From: Bacteroidales bacterium
GTDB lineage: Bacteria > Bacteroidota > Bacteroidia > Bacteroidales > Paludibacteraceae
Length of the DNA stretch: 32,308 nucleotides
Assembly: GCA_022784645.1 (NCBI GenBank)
Contig: JALFZG010000071.1
Coordinates: 1-32,308 of the forward strand
Reading direction: 5' to 3'
Positions 17,494-25,575 of this stretch are shown piece after piece. The translations under genes and the position numbers were made by a program. Position 1 is the first letter of the stretch. Each line of letters starts with the position of its first letter. The notes below the pieces were generated by a model. It had not been told where the DNA came from. It ran no database searches and saw only the letters and a list, made by a program, of their open reading frames with translations.

Positions 17494-18588
17494 TTATTCC
17501 TTATTGAGATTGTTGTATTGGTCAAGCAACTGATGGGCTGCAATAAACGACGATACTTTGTTTTGAAGCACTTTTCGTTCGGTCTCTTCAAGTTGCTGCT
17601 CAATCACGGGGTTGTGGTAAAACGAGTCGAGAAGCGCTTGATTGATGGTCTCGTACATCCAATACTTGGCTTGACGTGTGCGGTTGATTTTGAAGAATCC
17701 GTTGCGTTTGGTAAACGTGATATAGTCTTCTACCATCTTCCATACCTCAGCAATACCCGTTCCTTCAACAGCTGAACACGTCTCAGCATATGGATGCCAA
17801 CCCGATTCAGGGGTAGGGAAGAGGGCCAACGCATTCTTAAATTGCGTACGTGCTACGCGCGCTTTGTCAACGTTCGACCCGTCACATTTGTTGATAGCGA
17901 TTCCATCGGCCATCTCCATGATGCCTCGTTTGATGCCTTGCAGCTCGTCGCCTGTGCCGGTTACTTGCAAGAGGAGGAAGAAATCCACCATCGAGTGTGC
18001 GGCTGTTTCCGATTGTCCTACACCTACGGTCTCTACGATGATGGTGTCAAAGCCTGCAGCTTCGCATAGCACGATCGACTCGCGCGTCTTGCGGGCTACA
18101 CCACCAAGTGAACCAGCAGAAGGGCTCGGTCGGATAAACGCATTATCAATGGTAGAGAGCTCCTGCATACGCGTTTTATCGCCGAGGATAGAGCCGCGCG
18201 ACCGCTCAGAAGAGGGGTCAATAGCGAGCACAGCAAGCTTCTTCTTTTGCTTGCAGAGCATCACCCCAAGCGCCTCGATGAAGGTGGATTTGCCGGCTCC
18301 GGGCACACCCGTTATTCCTACTCGGATGGCATTTCCAGAGTAGGGCAGACACGCTTCGATAACCTTCTGCGCGATAGCTTGATCCTGTGGGAGATTGCTC
18401 TCCACCAGGGTCACAGCTTGCGCGAGAATGGTTCGATCACCCTTCAGAATTCCATCCACATAGGCTTGCGGCTCCATGCGAGGAGCACGTTTCTTCGGAC
18501 GAAAATAGGGGTTGATGCTGGGTAACTGCTCCACACCTGCATTCACGGTGAGACCAGTGTATTGTTCGTCGTTTTCCGGATGTATCAT
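17494..18588 (-). CDS. meaB: MeaB/ArgK family GTPase (methylmalonyl-CoA mutase chaperone)
   Basis: G3E-family P-loop GTPase that protects and reloads adenosylcobalamin-dependent methylmalonyl-CoA mutase. In Bacteroidota this fits the succinate-propionate route, but the mutase genes are not in this window. Motifs: Walker A GVPGAGKS at 94-101, AIDPSSERSRGSILGDKTRM (switch/Mg region), PSPSAGSLGGVARKTRE, IVETVGVGQSE (Walker B/switch II) and NKCDG (base recognition). The 364-residue length is normal, with the C-terminal dimerisation arm present. Its start overlaps the stop of the upstream DUF1573 gene by one base, and dnaB follows after 8 nt, so the three are probably co-transcribed. Confidence 0.94.
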   Translation of the reverse strand: MIHPENDEQYTGLTVNAGVEQLPSINPYFRPKKRAPRMEPQAYVDGILKGDRTILAQAVTLVESNLPQDQAIAQKVIEACLPYSGNAIRVGITGVPGAGKSTFIEALGVMLCKQKKKLAVLAIDPSSERSRGSILGDKTRMQELSTIDNAFIRPSPSAGSLGGVARKTRESIVLCEAAGFDTIIVETVGVGQSETAAHSMVDFFLLLQVTGTGDELQGIKRGIMEMADGIAINKCDGSNVDKARVARTQFKNALALFPTPESGWHPYAETCSAVEGTGIAEVWKMVEDYITFTKRNGFFKINRTRQAKYWMYETINQALLDSFYHNPVIEQQLEETERKVLQNKVSSFIAAHQLLDQYNNLNKE

Positions 18589-19679
18589 TACTTAACAGTC
18601 CAATGGATGACAATCTGAATTTTTGGGTTAACGGGGTCGTTGGTCATGAGCGTAATCATGCGATTATACTCACCAGGCTTGAGCATCTCTTTGCCGTCCA
18701 TGCCGTTGATCTCGATAGCAATAGTAGCCTGCTTGCCCGATTTGATGGTGGTCTTGTTTACCGTTGCGTGGAACAGGTTTTCTGACTGATGGATGAGGGC
18801 ACGAACGTAAAGCGGGTTGATACCTGCGTTGCGGAAGGTGAAGGTCTTCTTCGTCTTCTTGCCTGCCTGAATTTCGCCAAGGTCAAATTTCTTCTGAACC
18901 TCTACGATAGGTGCATTCTGCTTCTCTTGCGGAGTAAGCTTGGAGAAATCTTCTTCTACGTTGACAGAGATGGTAATCTTGTACTCATCAGTAAGCTGCT
19001 TCTTGCCGTTTACCACCACGTAAGCAAAGAATTTCTGCGGTCCGTAATGCTTGCCTTTGGCTGCATCCAGATTGATATGAATCTCGCCTTCCTGCCCTTT
19101 CTTTACAGGCGTGAGCGAAGCCTGAGCAATAATGGGATCGCCGTCTGCTGTAAGCACTTCTACGGTAAGGTCCTGGTCAGTCGTGTTCGTGTAAGAAATG
19201 GCTTTCGTCTGGTTGTTGCCTTTGAAAATGGTGCCGTAATTGATGGTGTTGGCATTAAGAGAGAGGTCGCCCATCTTCACGGGGTATTTATTTACCTGCT
19301 TGGCTGCCTTAGGTATCACTTCGCCCTTGATGTAGAGCTTTACGGTAGGTTGCTCTGCGTTAGACGTAACGGTAATGGTCTTCTGGAATTTTCCGGGACG
19401 TCCGTTGGGGTTGTACGTTACCGAGATGGAACCCGTCTGCCCAGGCTCTACCGGCGTTTTCGTCCACTTCGGCGTGGTGCATCCGCAGGAGGCACGTACG
19501 TTGGAGAGAACGAGCGGCTCCATGCCTTCGTTTTTAAACTCGAAAATGGTAGTTACGCGGCCGTCCGCTTCGTTGATACGACCGAAATCATGAGTTGTCT
19601 TGGTAAAGGTGATTACCGGTTGCTGTGCGCATACCACACCAGCAATAAGGAGCATTACGCTCAAAATAAAATTACGCAT
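18588..19679 (-). CDS. DUF1573 domain protein (exported, Ig-like)
   Basis: Exported protein of 363 residues: signal peptide to about residue 18, then a DUF1573 domain at about 22-130 with its hallmark HDFGRI...FEFKNEG...LVLSNVRASCGCTTPKW. Two further Ig-like beta-sandwich repeats follow: one starts around LSLNANTINYGTIFKGN and a third around KKFDLGEIQAGKKTKKTFTFRNAGINPLYV. Proteins of this family are common in Bacteroidota envelopes; function is not established. It is the first gene of the run with meaB and dnaB; no consensus promoter was found in the 137 bp upstream, which are AT-rich. Confidence 0.88.
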   Translation of the reverse strand: MRNFILSVMLLIAGVVCAQQPVITFTKTTHDFGRINEADGRVTTIFEFKNEGMEPLVLSNVRASCGCTTPKWTKTPVEPGQTGSISVTYNPNGRPGKFQKTITVTSNAEQPTVKLYIKGEVIPKAAKQVNKYPVKMGDLSLNANTINYGTIFKGNNQTKAISYTNTTDQDLTVEVLTADGDPIIAQASLTPVKKGQEGEIHINLDAAKGKHYGPQKFFAYVVVNGKKQLTDEYKITISVNVEEDFSKLTPQEKQNAPIVEVQKKFDLGEIQAGKKTKKTFTFRNAGINPLYVRALIHQSENLFHATVNKTTIKSGKQATIAIEINGMDGKEMLKPGEYNRMITLMTNDPVNPKIQIVIHWTVK

Positions 19680-19816
19680 AATATAAATACTGATTGTTTT
19701 ATTTTTTTCTGATAAATATTTATGTTTTCGTAACAGAGATTCACCCCAGAAAGTGCCTCAAGTTCCGAATGGAGTATGTGTCGGAAATGTCGGTTTTGCT
19801 ACGCAAACATGCGAGG

Positions 19817-21823
19817 TTAAACGCGTGTGAGCGCCTTGATTTCCTTAATATTATACAGCCCTCGGAAGATTTTGTTGACTTCAGCAAGGCTGTGAACATT
19901 GAGGGTGATGGTGCCTGTAACCACCCCGTCTTTAGCAGAAAACTGCATATCCGTCATATTTACGTGATAATTTTCGGAAATGGTATAGAGCACCTGAATG
20001 AGCAACCCCACTTTGTCGATACCTTCGATTCGGATGGTTTGCTTGTAGGTGTTGGCTCCAGTGATGTCCCAGGTGGCAGAAAGAAGGTTCTTTCCGTGTT
20101 GGGATTTATGGCGTGCAGCTATCGGACACTCCACTCTGTGGATTTGTATTTGTCCTTTCAAGTCGCGGTAACCAAGCACTTCGTCGCCGGGAATCGGATG
20201 ACAGCAAGGCTCCAACTTGTAGAGCACGTTGATATTATCATCGGTAAGCACAACGCTCTTGATTTTCTTGGTCTTCTCCTCCGCCTGCTCATCCATAACT
20301 TGCTCGCTGGCTTGGAGTGCCTGCTCGGATAACACACCTTGCTTGCGCAAATACTTCTTGATACGCTCTTTGGCTCGTGCCGTTTCCGTCCAATCGAGCC
20401 ATTGCATGGCAGGGTGGGAGGTGTGTGAAGTAAGAATTTCCACCTGGTCTCCACCTCGGAGTTGATAACTGAGCGGCTGCAATTTATGGTTGACTTTTGC
20501 GCCAATACAATGGTCCCCCAGTTCGGAGTGAAGAAGGTAGGCAAAATCAATCACAGTTGCGCCTTGGGGTAACGTACGGATATCGCCTTTGGGCGTAAAG
20601 ACAAACACTTCTTCGGCAAACAGATTGAGTTTGAACGTGTCCATGAAATCTACCGCATTGGGTGAAGGATTCTGGAGCATCTCGCGGATTGTACGAATCC
20701 ATTTGTCGAGCTCGGTTTCTTCCTCGTTGAAGCCCGTTTTGTATTTCCAATGTGCGGCCAAACCTTTCTCAGCAATCTCGTGCATTCGTCGTGTACGGAT
20801 TTGCACCTCTATCCAGAGTCCTTCCGGCCCCATAACGGTCACGTGAAGGGCCTCATAACCATTGGCTTTGGGCGTGGAGATCCAGTCTCTGATGCGCTCA
20901 GGATGAGGCTTATACATCTCCGTGAGGGCCGAGTAGATCATCCAGCATTGGTCCTTTTCAGACATGTCTAATTTCGGAGTGAAAATGATGCGAACTGCCA
21001 GCAGGTCATATACCTCTTCAAACGGCACTTGCTTAGCCGTCATTTTCTTCCAAATGGAATAGATGCTCTTGATGCGACCGTGGAGCTCAAAGTCGTACCC
21101 CATCATGGTGAGCTTATTGCGAATAGGTTGCGCAAACTGCTCAAACATCTCCATCTGCGCTCCCTTCACTTTCTCCAGTTTCTTTTCAAGTTCGGCATAC
21201 GTGTCAGGATGCTCGTATTTGAAACTGAGGTTCTCCAGCTCGCTTTTAATGGGGAAAAGACCGAGTCGATGCGCGAGTGGGGCGTAAATATATTGCGTCT
21301 CGCCCGCAATCTTATATTGCTTCTCAAGGGGTTGCGCCTGGAGCGTACGCATATTATGAAGTCGGTCTGCTATCTTGATGAGCACTACCCTCACGTCTTC
21401 TGACATCGTCAGCAGGAGCTTGCGGAAATTCTCGGCCTGAAGCGAAGCTTGCTGACCAAACACGCCACCCGAAATCTTCGTCAGTCCATCCACGATAGAA
21501 GCAATCTTAGGGCCGAAACGACTCTCGATATCCTCTACCGTATAATCCGTATCTTCTACCACATCGTGCAGCAAAGCGGCGCAGATAGATGTGCTGCCCA
21601 AGCCGATTTCTTTCACTACAATCCGCGCCACGGCCAGCGGGTGCATGATATACGGCTCGCCACTACGCCTGCGAATACCCTGATGCGCCTGATTGGCAAA
21701 CTCAAAAGCAGAAGTGATAATACCGATCTTCTGCCGGTGGGGAGATTGCTTGTAGTCCTCCAGGAGTGCTTCAAACTCCTTTTGGATCATTTCCTGGTCT
21801 GATATGTTGTTAAGTTCTGTCAT
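19817..21823 (-). CDS. spoT: RelA/SpoT-family (p)ppGpp synthetase/hydrolase
   Basis: Makes and degrades the alarmone (p)ppGpp; probably cytoplasmic and ribosome-associated. Domains over 668 residues: HD hydrolase at about 40-190 with the intact motif HDVVEDT at 86-92; synthetase at about 235-355 with YDLLAVRII, the basic RIRD at 310-313 (RxKD class, typical of bifunctional enzymes rather than the acidic ExDD of RelA), NGYEALH at 321-327 and E339 in IEVQIRT; TGS at about 404-465; conserved CCHP zinc-type segment at 540-543; ACT at about 595-668. Both activities look intact. It starts from a consensus promoter facing that of the amidase-dnaA run and stands alone on its strand. Confidence 0.95.
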   Translation of the reverse strand: MTELNNISDQEMIQKEFEALLEDYKQSPHRQKIGIITSAFEFANQAHQGIRRRSGEPYIMHPLAVARIVVKEIGLGSTSICAALLHDVVEDTDYTVEDIESRFGPKIASIVDGLTKISGGVFGQQASLQAENFRKLLLTMSEDVRVVLIKIADRLHNMRTLQAQPLEKQYKIAGETQYIYAPLAHRLGLFPIKSELENLSFKYEHPDTYAELEKKLEKVKGAQMEMFEQFAQPIRNKLTMMGYDFELHGRIKSIYSIWKKMTAKQVPFEEVYDLLAVRIIFTPKLDMSEKDQCWMIYSALTEMYKPHPERIRDWISTPKANGYEALHVTVMGPEGLWIEVQIRTRRMHEIAEKGLAAHWKYKTGFNEEETELDKWIRTIREMLQNPSPNAVDFMDTFKLNLFAEEVFVFTPKGDIRTLPQGATVIDFAYLLHSELGDHCIGAKVNHKLQPLSYQLRGGDQVEILTSHTSHPAMQWLDWTETARAKERIKKYLRKQGVLSEQALQASEQVMDEQAEEKTKKIKSVVLTDDNINVLYKLEPCCHPIPGDEVLGYRDLKGQIQIHRVECPIAARHKSQHGKNLLSATWDITGANTYKQTIRIEGIDKVGLLIQVLYTISENYHVNMTDMQFSAKDGVVTGTITLNVHSLAEVNKIFRGLYNIKEIKALTRV

Positions 21824-21843
21824 TACGATTTCTGCCTACTTGC

Positions 21844-21861
21844 CCAAAATTGGCAATTTGG
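21844..21861 (-). promoter_or_regulatory. Near-palindrome in the spoT leader
   Basis: CCAAAATT at 21844-21851 and AATTTGG at 21855-21861 form a 7-bp stem with one bulge and a 3-nt loop. It falls between the predicted transcription start (about 21857) and the spoT ATG, so it may be an operator or a leader hairpin. Function is inferred. Confidence 0.3.
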
Positions 21862-21863
21862 TG

Positions 21864-21895
21864 CAAAATTACTACTTTTTTTTGAGTTTACCAAA
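21864..21895 (-). promoter_or_regulatory. Consensus Bacteroidota promoter of spoT
   Basis: On the minus strand TTTG (21895-21892), a 20-nt spacer and TAATTTTG (21871-21864): a perfect consensus. Expected leader about 34 nt. Confidence 0.8.
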
Positions 21896-21921
21896 TAATT
21901 GGTACGAAAAATGCAAAAAGA

Positions 21922-21953
21922 TTTGCTCATGTGCATTTTTTTTACTAATTTTG
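21922..21953 (+). promoter_or_regulatory. Consensus Bacteroidota promoter of the amidase-dnaA-dnaX run
   Basis: TTTG at 21922-21925, a 20-nt spacer, TAATTTTG at 21946-21953: a perfect consensus. The start of transcription is expected near 21960, 28 nt before the amidase ATG. It faces away from the spoT promoter; the two -33 boxes are 26 bp apart. Confidence 0.82.
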
Positions 21954-21987
21954 CAGCGATTTATTTACGTGGCGTAATAGGCTATAT

Positions 21988-23199
21988 ATGGAAAAACGAC
22001 TCATCAACATATTGATTTGCTGCCTTTTTGTGCTCCCATTATCGGCTCAGCAGGGTAGTAAAACGGCTCAAAAAGCAGCTCAGAAAAAGGCTTTTACGGT
22101 GGTGATTGACGCTGGTCACGGCGGTCATGACCCCGGTGCGATGGGGAAACTCACGCAAGAAAAGAAACTGAATCTGGAGGTCAGCCAACGGCTGGAGCAG
22201 CAGATCAAACTGCATCATCCTGACGTTAAAGTGGTCATGACGCGCAAGAACGACGTCTTCCTCACCCTCCAGCAACGTGCGGATATCGTGAATAAAAACA
22301 ACGCCGATCTCTTTATCTGCATCCATACCAACGCGGCCGAAAACCGGAATGTGACCGGTACGGAAACCTTTGTGCTGGGTGTGGATAAGATGCAATCCAA
22401 CTTGGATGTAGCTATGCGCGAGAATGCGGTAATGTTGCTCGAAGACGATTATCAGACCACCTACGAAGGATTCGACCCCAATTCGGTAGATTCCTATATC
22501 ATGTTTGAACTGATGCAGGATCAGTATATCGACCAGAGTCTGAACTTTGCCACCCTCGTGCAGCATCAGTTTACGGATATCGGCCGTTCGGACCGCGGCG
22601 TGCGGCAGGCTGGCTTTTGGGTGCTGCATAAGTCGGCTTGTCCGAGTGTGTTGATTGAGATGGGCTTTATCTCCAATATCAACGAGGAAAAATACTTGGC
22701 ATCTGACAAGGGCAAGGAGGATATCACAAATTCCATCTACCAAGCCTTTGAGCAATATAAGTCAGCATACGACCGCAAGCATGGTATCGTAAAAGCCTCC
22801 CAAGCGGAAAGCAAACCCGTAGAAGCCAAAGCAGCTAAACCCGCAGAAGCCAAAGCAAATAAGCCCGAAGAAGCAGCTAAACCCGCAGAGGCCAAAGCCA
22901 CGAAGCCCGAAGAAGCAGCTAAACCCACAGAGGCCAAAGCAGCTAAACCGGTTTATAAAGTGCAGATTTTCTCTACGCTCAAACCCGTTCCGGCGGGCGA
23001 CCCAACCTTCCGAGGGTTGAAGAATTGCCAATGTACAAAAGATGGTAAATTCTATAAATACACCTATGGTGAAGATGCTGATTATCAGACGATTCTGGAT
23101 ATTCAGCAAGAGTTGAAAACGAAGTTTAAAGACTGCTTTATCGTTGCATTCTTAGGCAACAAGCAGATTCCCGTAAAAGAAGCATTACAAATGAAATAA
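21988..23199 (+). CDS. N-acetylmuramoyl-L-alanine amidase with C-terminal SPOR-like domain
   Basis: Periplasmic zinc amidase that cleaves the bond between MurNAc and the stem peptide, used in septum splitting and wall turnover. Signal peptide at 1-20 (cleavage near LSAQ). Amidase_3 domain at about 36-258 with zinc ligands H44 (DAGHGGHDPG), E59 and H113 (CIHTNAA), and the catalytic Glu near 224 (VLIEMGFISN). A charged repeat linker of KPxEAK units covers about 277-321. The last 80 residues begin YKVQIFST and resemble the SPOR-like domain seen at this place in Bacteroidota amidases; SPOR domains bind septal peptidoglycan stripped of stem peptides. First gene of a long plus-strand run. Confidence 0.93.
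   Translation: MEKRLINILICCLFVLPLSAQQGSKTAQKAAQKKAFTVVIDAGHGGHDPGAMGKLTQEKKLNLEVSQRLEQQIKLHHPDVKVVMTRKNDVFLTLQQRADIVNKNNADLFICIHTNAAENRNVTGTETFVLGVDKMQSNLDVAMRENAVMLLEDDYQTTYEGFDPNSVDSYIMFELMQDQYIDQSLNFATLVQHQFTDIGRSDRGVRQAGFWVLHKSACPSVLIEMGFISNINEEKYLASDKGKEDITNSIYQAFEQYKSAYDRKHGIVKASQAESKPVEAKAAKPAEAKANKPEEAAKPAEAKATKPEEAAKPTEAKAAKPVYKVQIFSTLKPVPAGDPTFRGLKNCQCTKDGKFYKYTYGEDADYQTILDIQQELKTKFKDCFIVAFLGNKQIPVKEALQMK
22816..22950 (+). repeat. Low-complexity KPxEAK repeat in the amidase gene
   Basis: Codes for residues about 277-321: imperfect tandem units of 7-15 residues (KPVEAKAA, KPAEAKAN, KPEEAA, KPAEAKAT and so on). Near-identical DNA units suggest slippage-driven length variation; it serves as a flexible linker before the SPOR-like domain. 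Confidence 0.8.
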
Positions 23200-23209
23200 T
23201 CCTTCAGAA

Positions 23210-23221
23210 GCTATCGATAGC
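23210..23221. repeat. 12-bp perfect palindrome between amidase and mlaD
   Basis: GCTATCGATAGC lies 10 nt after the amidase stop, in the 64-nt gap before the MCE gene. GAAGC (23207-23211) and GCTTC (23241-23245) bracket it. It could be a hairpin or operator; no T run follows. Confidence 0.35.
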
Positions 23222-23263
23222 GGCAACCCCATGTGCTGCGGCTTCCCATAAAAAGCATGCATT

Positions 23264-24163
23264 ATGAAACATTTTAAAGAAATACGTGTTGCCATCTTGG
23301 CCATGACGGCTTTGGCACTTTTCTATTTTGGATTTAATTATCTGAAAGGAATAAATATCTTCCATAAATCGAATTCGTATGTGGCTACTTTCCATACGAT
23401 GAACGGCCTTGTAGAGCAAGGACCGGTTTACGTAAAAGGCTATAAAGTAGGTATTGTGGAAAAAATCGAATACGATTTCTCGCGCGAGGAAGCCTTCGTG
23501 GTGCATTTCTCTACCAACACGGATATTGATTTGCCGGAGGGAACCATAGTCGCCTTGGTGCCAGACGGCTTGTTGGGAGGCGAAGCGTTGGCGCTCCGTA
23601 TCCCGACCGGGGCGTTTGAGAAAGCGTATGAGCGGGGCGATACCATCCCCTCTGAGGTGGAATTGGGCATGATTGAAGGGCTGTCCTCGGCCGTAATGAC
23701 CCGACTCGACCCCATGTTGGGAAACCTCGACTCTATTATAGCGGTTTTGAAAAACAACCTCACCGATGAGCAACTCAAGAAACTCATGGACAACGCCAAT
23801 GGTACGCTTGCGAATGCCCGGGGAATCACGGCTAAGTTCGATAATATGATGGCTTGCGAAGTGCCGATGCTCATGGATTCGATTCGTTTGGTTATGACGG
23901 ATGTGCATCAGATTACTTCGGATATCCGGGAAGCGGATTTGAAGGCTACTATCCTCAAGCTCGATACTACGGTAAATGGCGTAAACCAATTCATGCAAAC
24001 CGTCAACTCCACCGAGGGTACGATAGGTATGCTCCTCAACGATCGTGACCTCTACATTAATCTCACCAACACAGTGACTTCGGCTGACAGCCTCCTTACG
24101 GATTTGAAGGCTCACCCCAAGCGCTATGTTCATTTCTCTCTCTTCGGAAAAAAAGACAAATAA
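23264..24163 (+). CDS. MlaD/MCE family lipid-transport protein
   Basis: Periplasmic substrate-binding part of an MCE-type phospholipid/lipid transport system between membranes. The 299 residues show an N-terminal membrane anchor at about 9-28, then one MCE domain at about 36-120 (FHTMNGLVEQGPVYVKGYKVGIVEKIEY, PDGLLGGEALALRI). A long helical region at about 140-285 follows, including MARGITAKFDN-like coiled segments and GTIGMLLNDRDLYINLTNTV, a motif of the family. The matching permease (MlaE) and ATPase (MlaF) are not in the window, so it is separated from its partners or serves an orphan role. dnaA begins 3 nt after its stop. Confidence 0.9.
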   Translation: MKHFKEIRVAILAMTALALFYFGFNYLKGINIFHKSNSYVATFHTMNGLVEQGPVYVKGYKVGIVEKIEYDFSREEAFVVHFSTNTDIDLPEGTIVALVPDGLLGGEALALRIPTGAFEKAYERGDTIPSEVELGMIEGLSSAVMTRLDPMLGNLDSIIAVLKNNLTDEQLKKLMDNANGTLANARGITAKFDNMMACEVPMLMDSIRLVMTDVHQITSDIREADLKATILKLDTTVNGVNQFMQTVNSTEGTIGMLLNDRDLYINLTNTVTSADSLLTDLKAHPKRYVHFSLFGKKDK

Positions 24164-24166
24164 TCC

Positions 24167-25573
24167 ATGCAAGACGTAAACACACTTTGGGAAGACTGTC
24201 TGATGCTGCTCAAGAAGGAGCTTACAGAGTCGGCTTTTGCCACTTGGTTTAAGCCGATTAAGCCGTTGTCGTTTGACGGCACTACGCTGGTGTTGATGCT
24301 GCGCAGTCAGATGGTTGCTGACTACATAGAAGATAATTATATCGACGCGTACTCGCGCGCGATCTTCCGCGTGTTCGGTGCGGGCACGCGCGTGCGCTAC
24401 CGTATCTTGATCGACAGCCAATCCGGCACTACGATTGGAACGGTTTCGGATGGAGTTGACCGTCAAGCCACCAAAAACGAAGCCCTCAGTTCGAATCAGG
24501 CCAAAGCCCCTTATGCGCCCCAGCAAGTGCAGGTGCAGTTGCCGCCTATTGATAGCCGACTCAATCCCACCTACACGTTTGAAACCTTCGTGCAGGGCGA
24601 GTGCAATAAGCTGGTGCGAGTAGCCAGCCTCTCGGCTGCACAAGCTCCTGGCGCCACCTTCAACCCACTCTTCATCTATGGCGGATCGGGCGTGGGGAAA
24701 ACGCATCTGATGAACGCTATCGGCAATCAGGTTAAGCAGATTTGGCCGGAAAAACGTGTGTTGTATCTTTCTGCCAATGAGTTTAAGACGCAGTATATGG
24801 ATGCCGCTCAGCGGAATCAAGTCTCGAATTTCATCCAGTTTTATCAAACGATTGACGTCCTCTTGATTGATGATATTCAGATTTTGGCGGGCCCCACGAT
24901 GCAGAAAACCCAGGAGCAGTTCTTCCATATCTTCAATTACCTCCACCAGTCGCGTAAGCAGATTGTGATGACGTCTGACCGCTCGCCCATGGAGATCAAA
25001 GACGTGGAAGACCGTCTGCTCACCCGTATGCGCTGGGGTTTTCAGGGAGAAATGAGCAAACCCGACTACTCGCTCAGAAAGAGCATCCTCCAGAATAAGA
25101 TGCTCCGCGATGGCATCGACATGCCCGACGAGGTGATCAATTATATTGCCGAGAATGTGCGCGAGAACGTGCGCGATTTGGAGGGCGTTTTGGCCTCCTT
25201 GCTCGTTCACTCCATGGTGCAAAACGCCCCCATCGACATCGAGATGGCACGATTGGTTGTGGAAACGCTCGTAGATATTGCGCCACAGGATATTCTCTTA
25301 GAGAATATCGTTGAGGTGGTGTGCACAGAGTTTGGCGTGCAGCCCAGCGTATTGCTCGGAAAATCGCGCGAGCAAACGGTTGCTACAGCGCGACAAGTGG
25401 CTATGTATTTGGCCAAAAAATTGACTAAGAAATCCTTCGTAGAAATAGGCAATCATTTCGGCCGTACACATGCTACTGTGATGTATGCCATCAAAGCTAC
25501 TTCGGACCTTATCGATACGAATGTGCAACTCGCACGACGAGTGAAGAAACTCGAAAACATGCTCAAGAAATAA
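24167..25573 (+). CDS. dnaA: Chromosomal replication initiator DnaA
   Basis: ATP-dependent initiator that melts oriC and recruits the helicase. 468 residues with all four domains: domain I at about 4-80 (LWEDCLMLLKKELTESAFATWFKPIKP), a variable linker at about 85-130, AAA+ domain with Walker A GGSGVGKTH at 172-180, Walker B LLIDDIQ near 230-237 and the sensor region DRLLTRMRWGF, and the C-terminal helix-turn-helix with the signature EIGNHFGRTHATVMYAI. Unusually for a dnaA it sits inside an apparent operon: 3 nt after an MCE gene and 2 nt before dnaX. No cluster of DnaA boxes lies upstream or in the window, so oriC is elsewhere. Confidence 0.97.
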   Translation: MQDVNTLWEDCLMLLKKELTESAFATWFKPIKPLSFDGTTLVLMLRSQMVADYIEDNYIDAYSRAIFRVFGAGTRVRYRILIDSQSGTTIGTVSDGVDRQATKNEALSSNQAKAPYAPQQVQVQLPPIDSRLNPTYTFETFVQGECNKLVRVASLSAAQAPGATFNPLFIYGGSGVGKTHLMNAIGNQVKQIWPEKRVLYLSANEFKTQYMDAAQRNQVSNFIQFYQTIDVLLIDDIQILAGPTMQKTQEQFFHIFNYLHQSRKQIVMTSDRSPMEIKDVEDRLLTRMRWGFQGEMSKPDYSLRKSILQNKMLRDGIDMPDEVINYIAENVRENVRDLEGVLASLLVHSMVQNAPIDIEMARLVVETLVDIAPQDILLENIVEVVCTEFGVQPSVLLGKSREQTVATARQVAMYLAKKLTKKSFVEIGNHFGRTHATVMYAIKATSDLIDTNVQLARRVKKLENMLKK

Positions 25574-25575
25574 TT

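Noticed and set aside
18789..19712. 307-codon plus-strand open frame
   Set aside because: Antisense to the DUF1573 gene, with no recognisable domain.
19680..19816. Promoter for the DUF1573-meaB-dnaB run
   Set aside because: The stretch is AT-rich but no TAnnTTTG box with a spaced TTTG was found on the minus strand, so nothing was called.
22380..22388. TTATCCACA DnaA-box match (minus)
   Set aside because: A single site inside the amidase gene; another single match lies at 27961-27969 inside the phosphoesterase gene. No cluster or AT-rich unwinding element, so not an origin.
23204..25222. 672-codon open frame on the minus strand
   Set aside because: It runs antisense to mlaD and dnaA, both certain genes; it shows no known domain and has the His/Arg-rich composition of a shadow frame.
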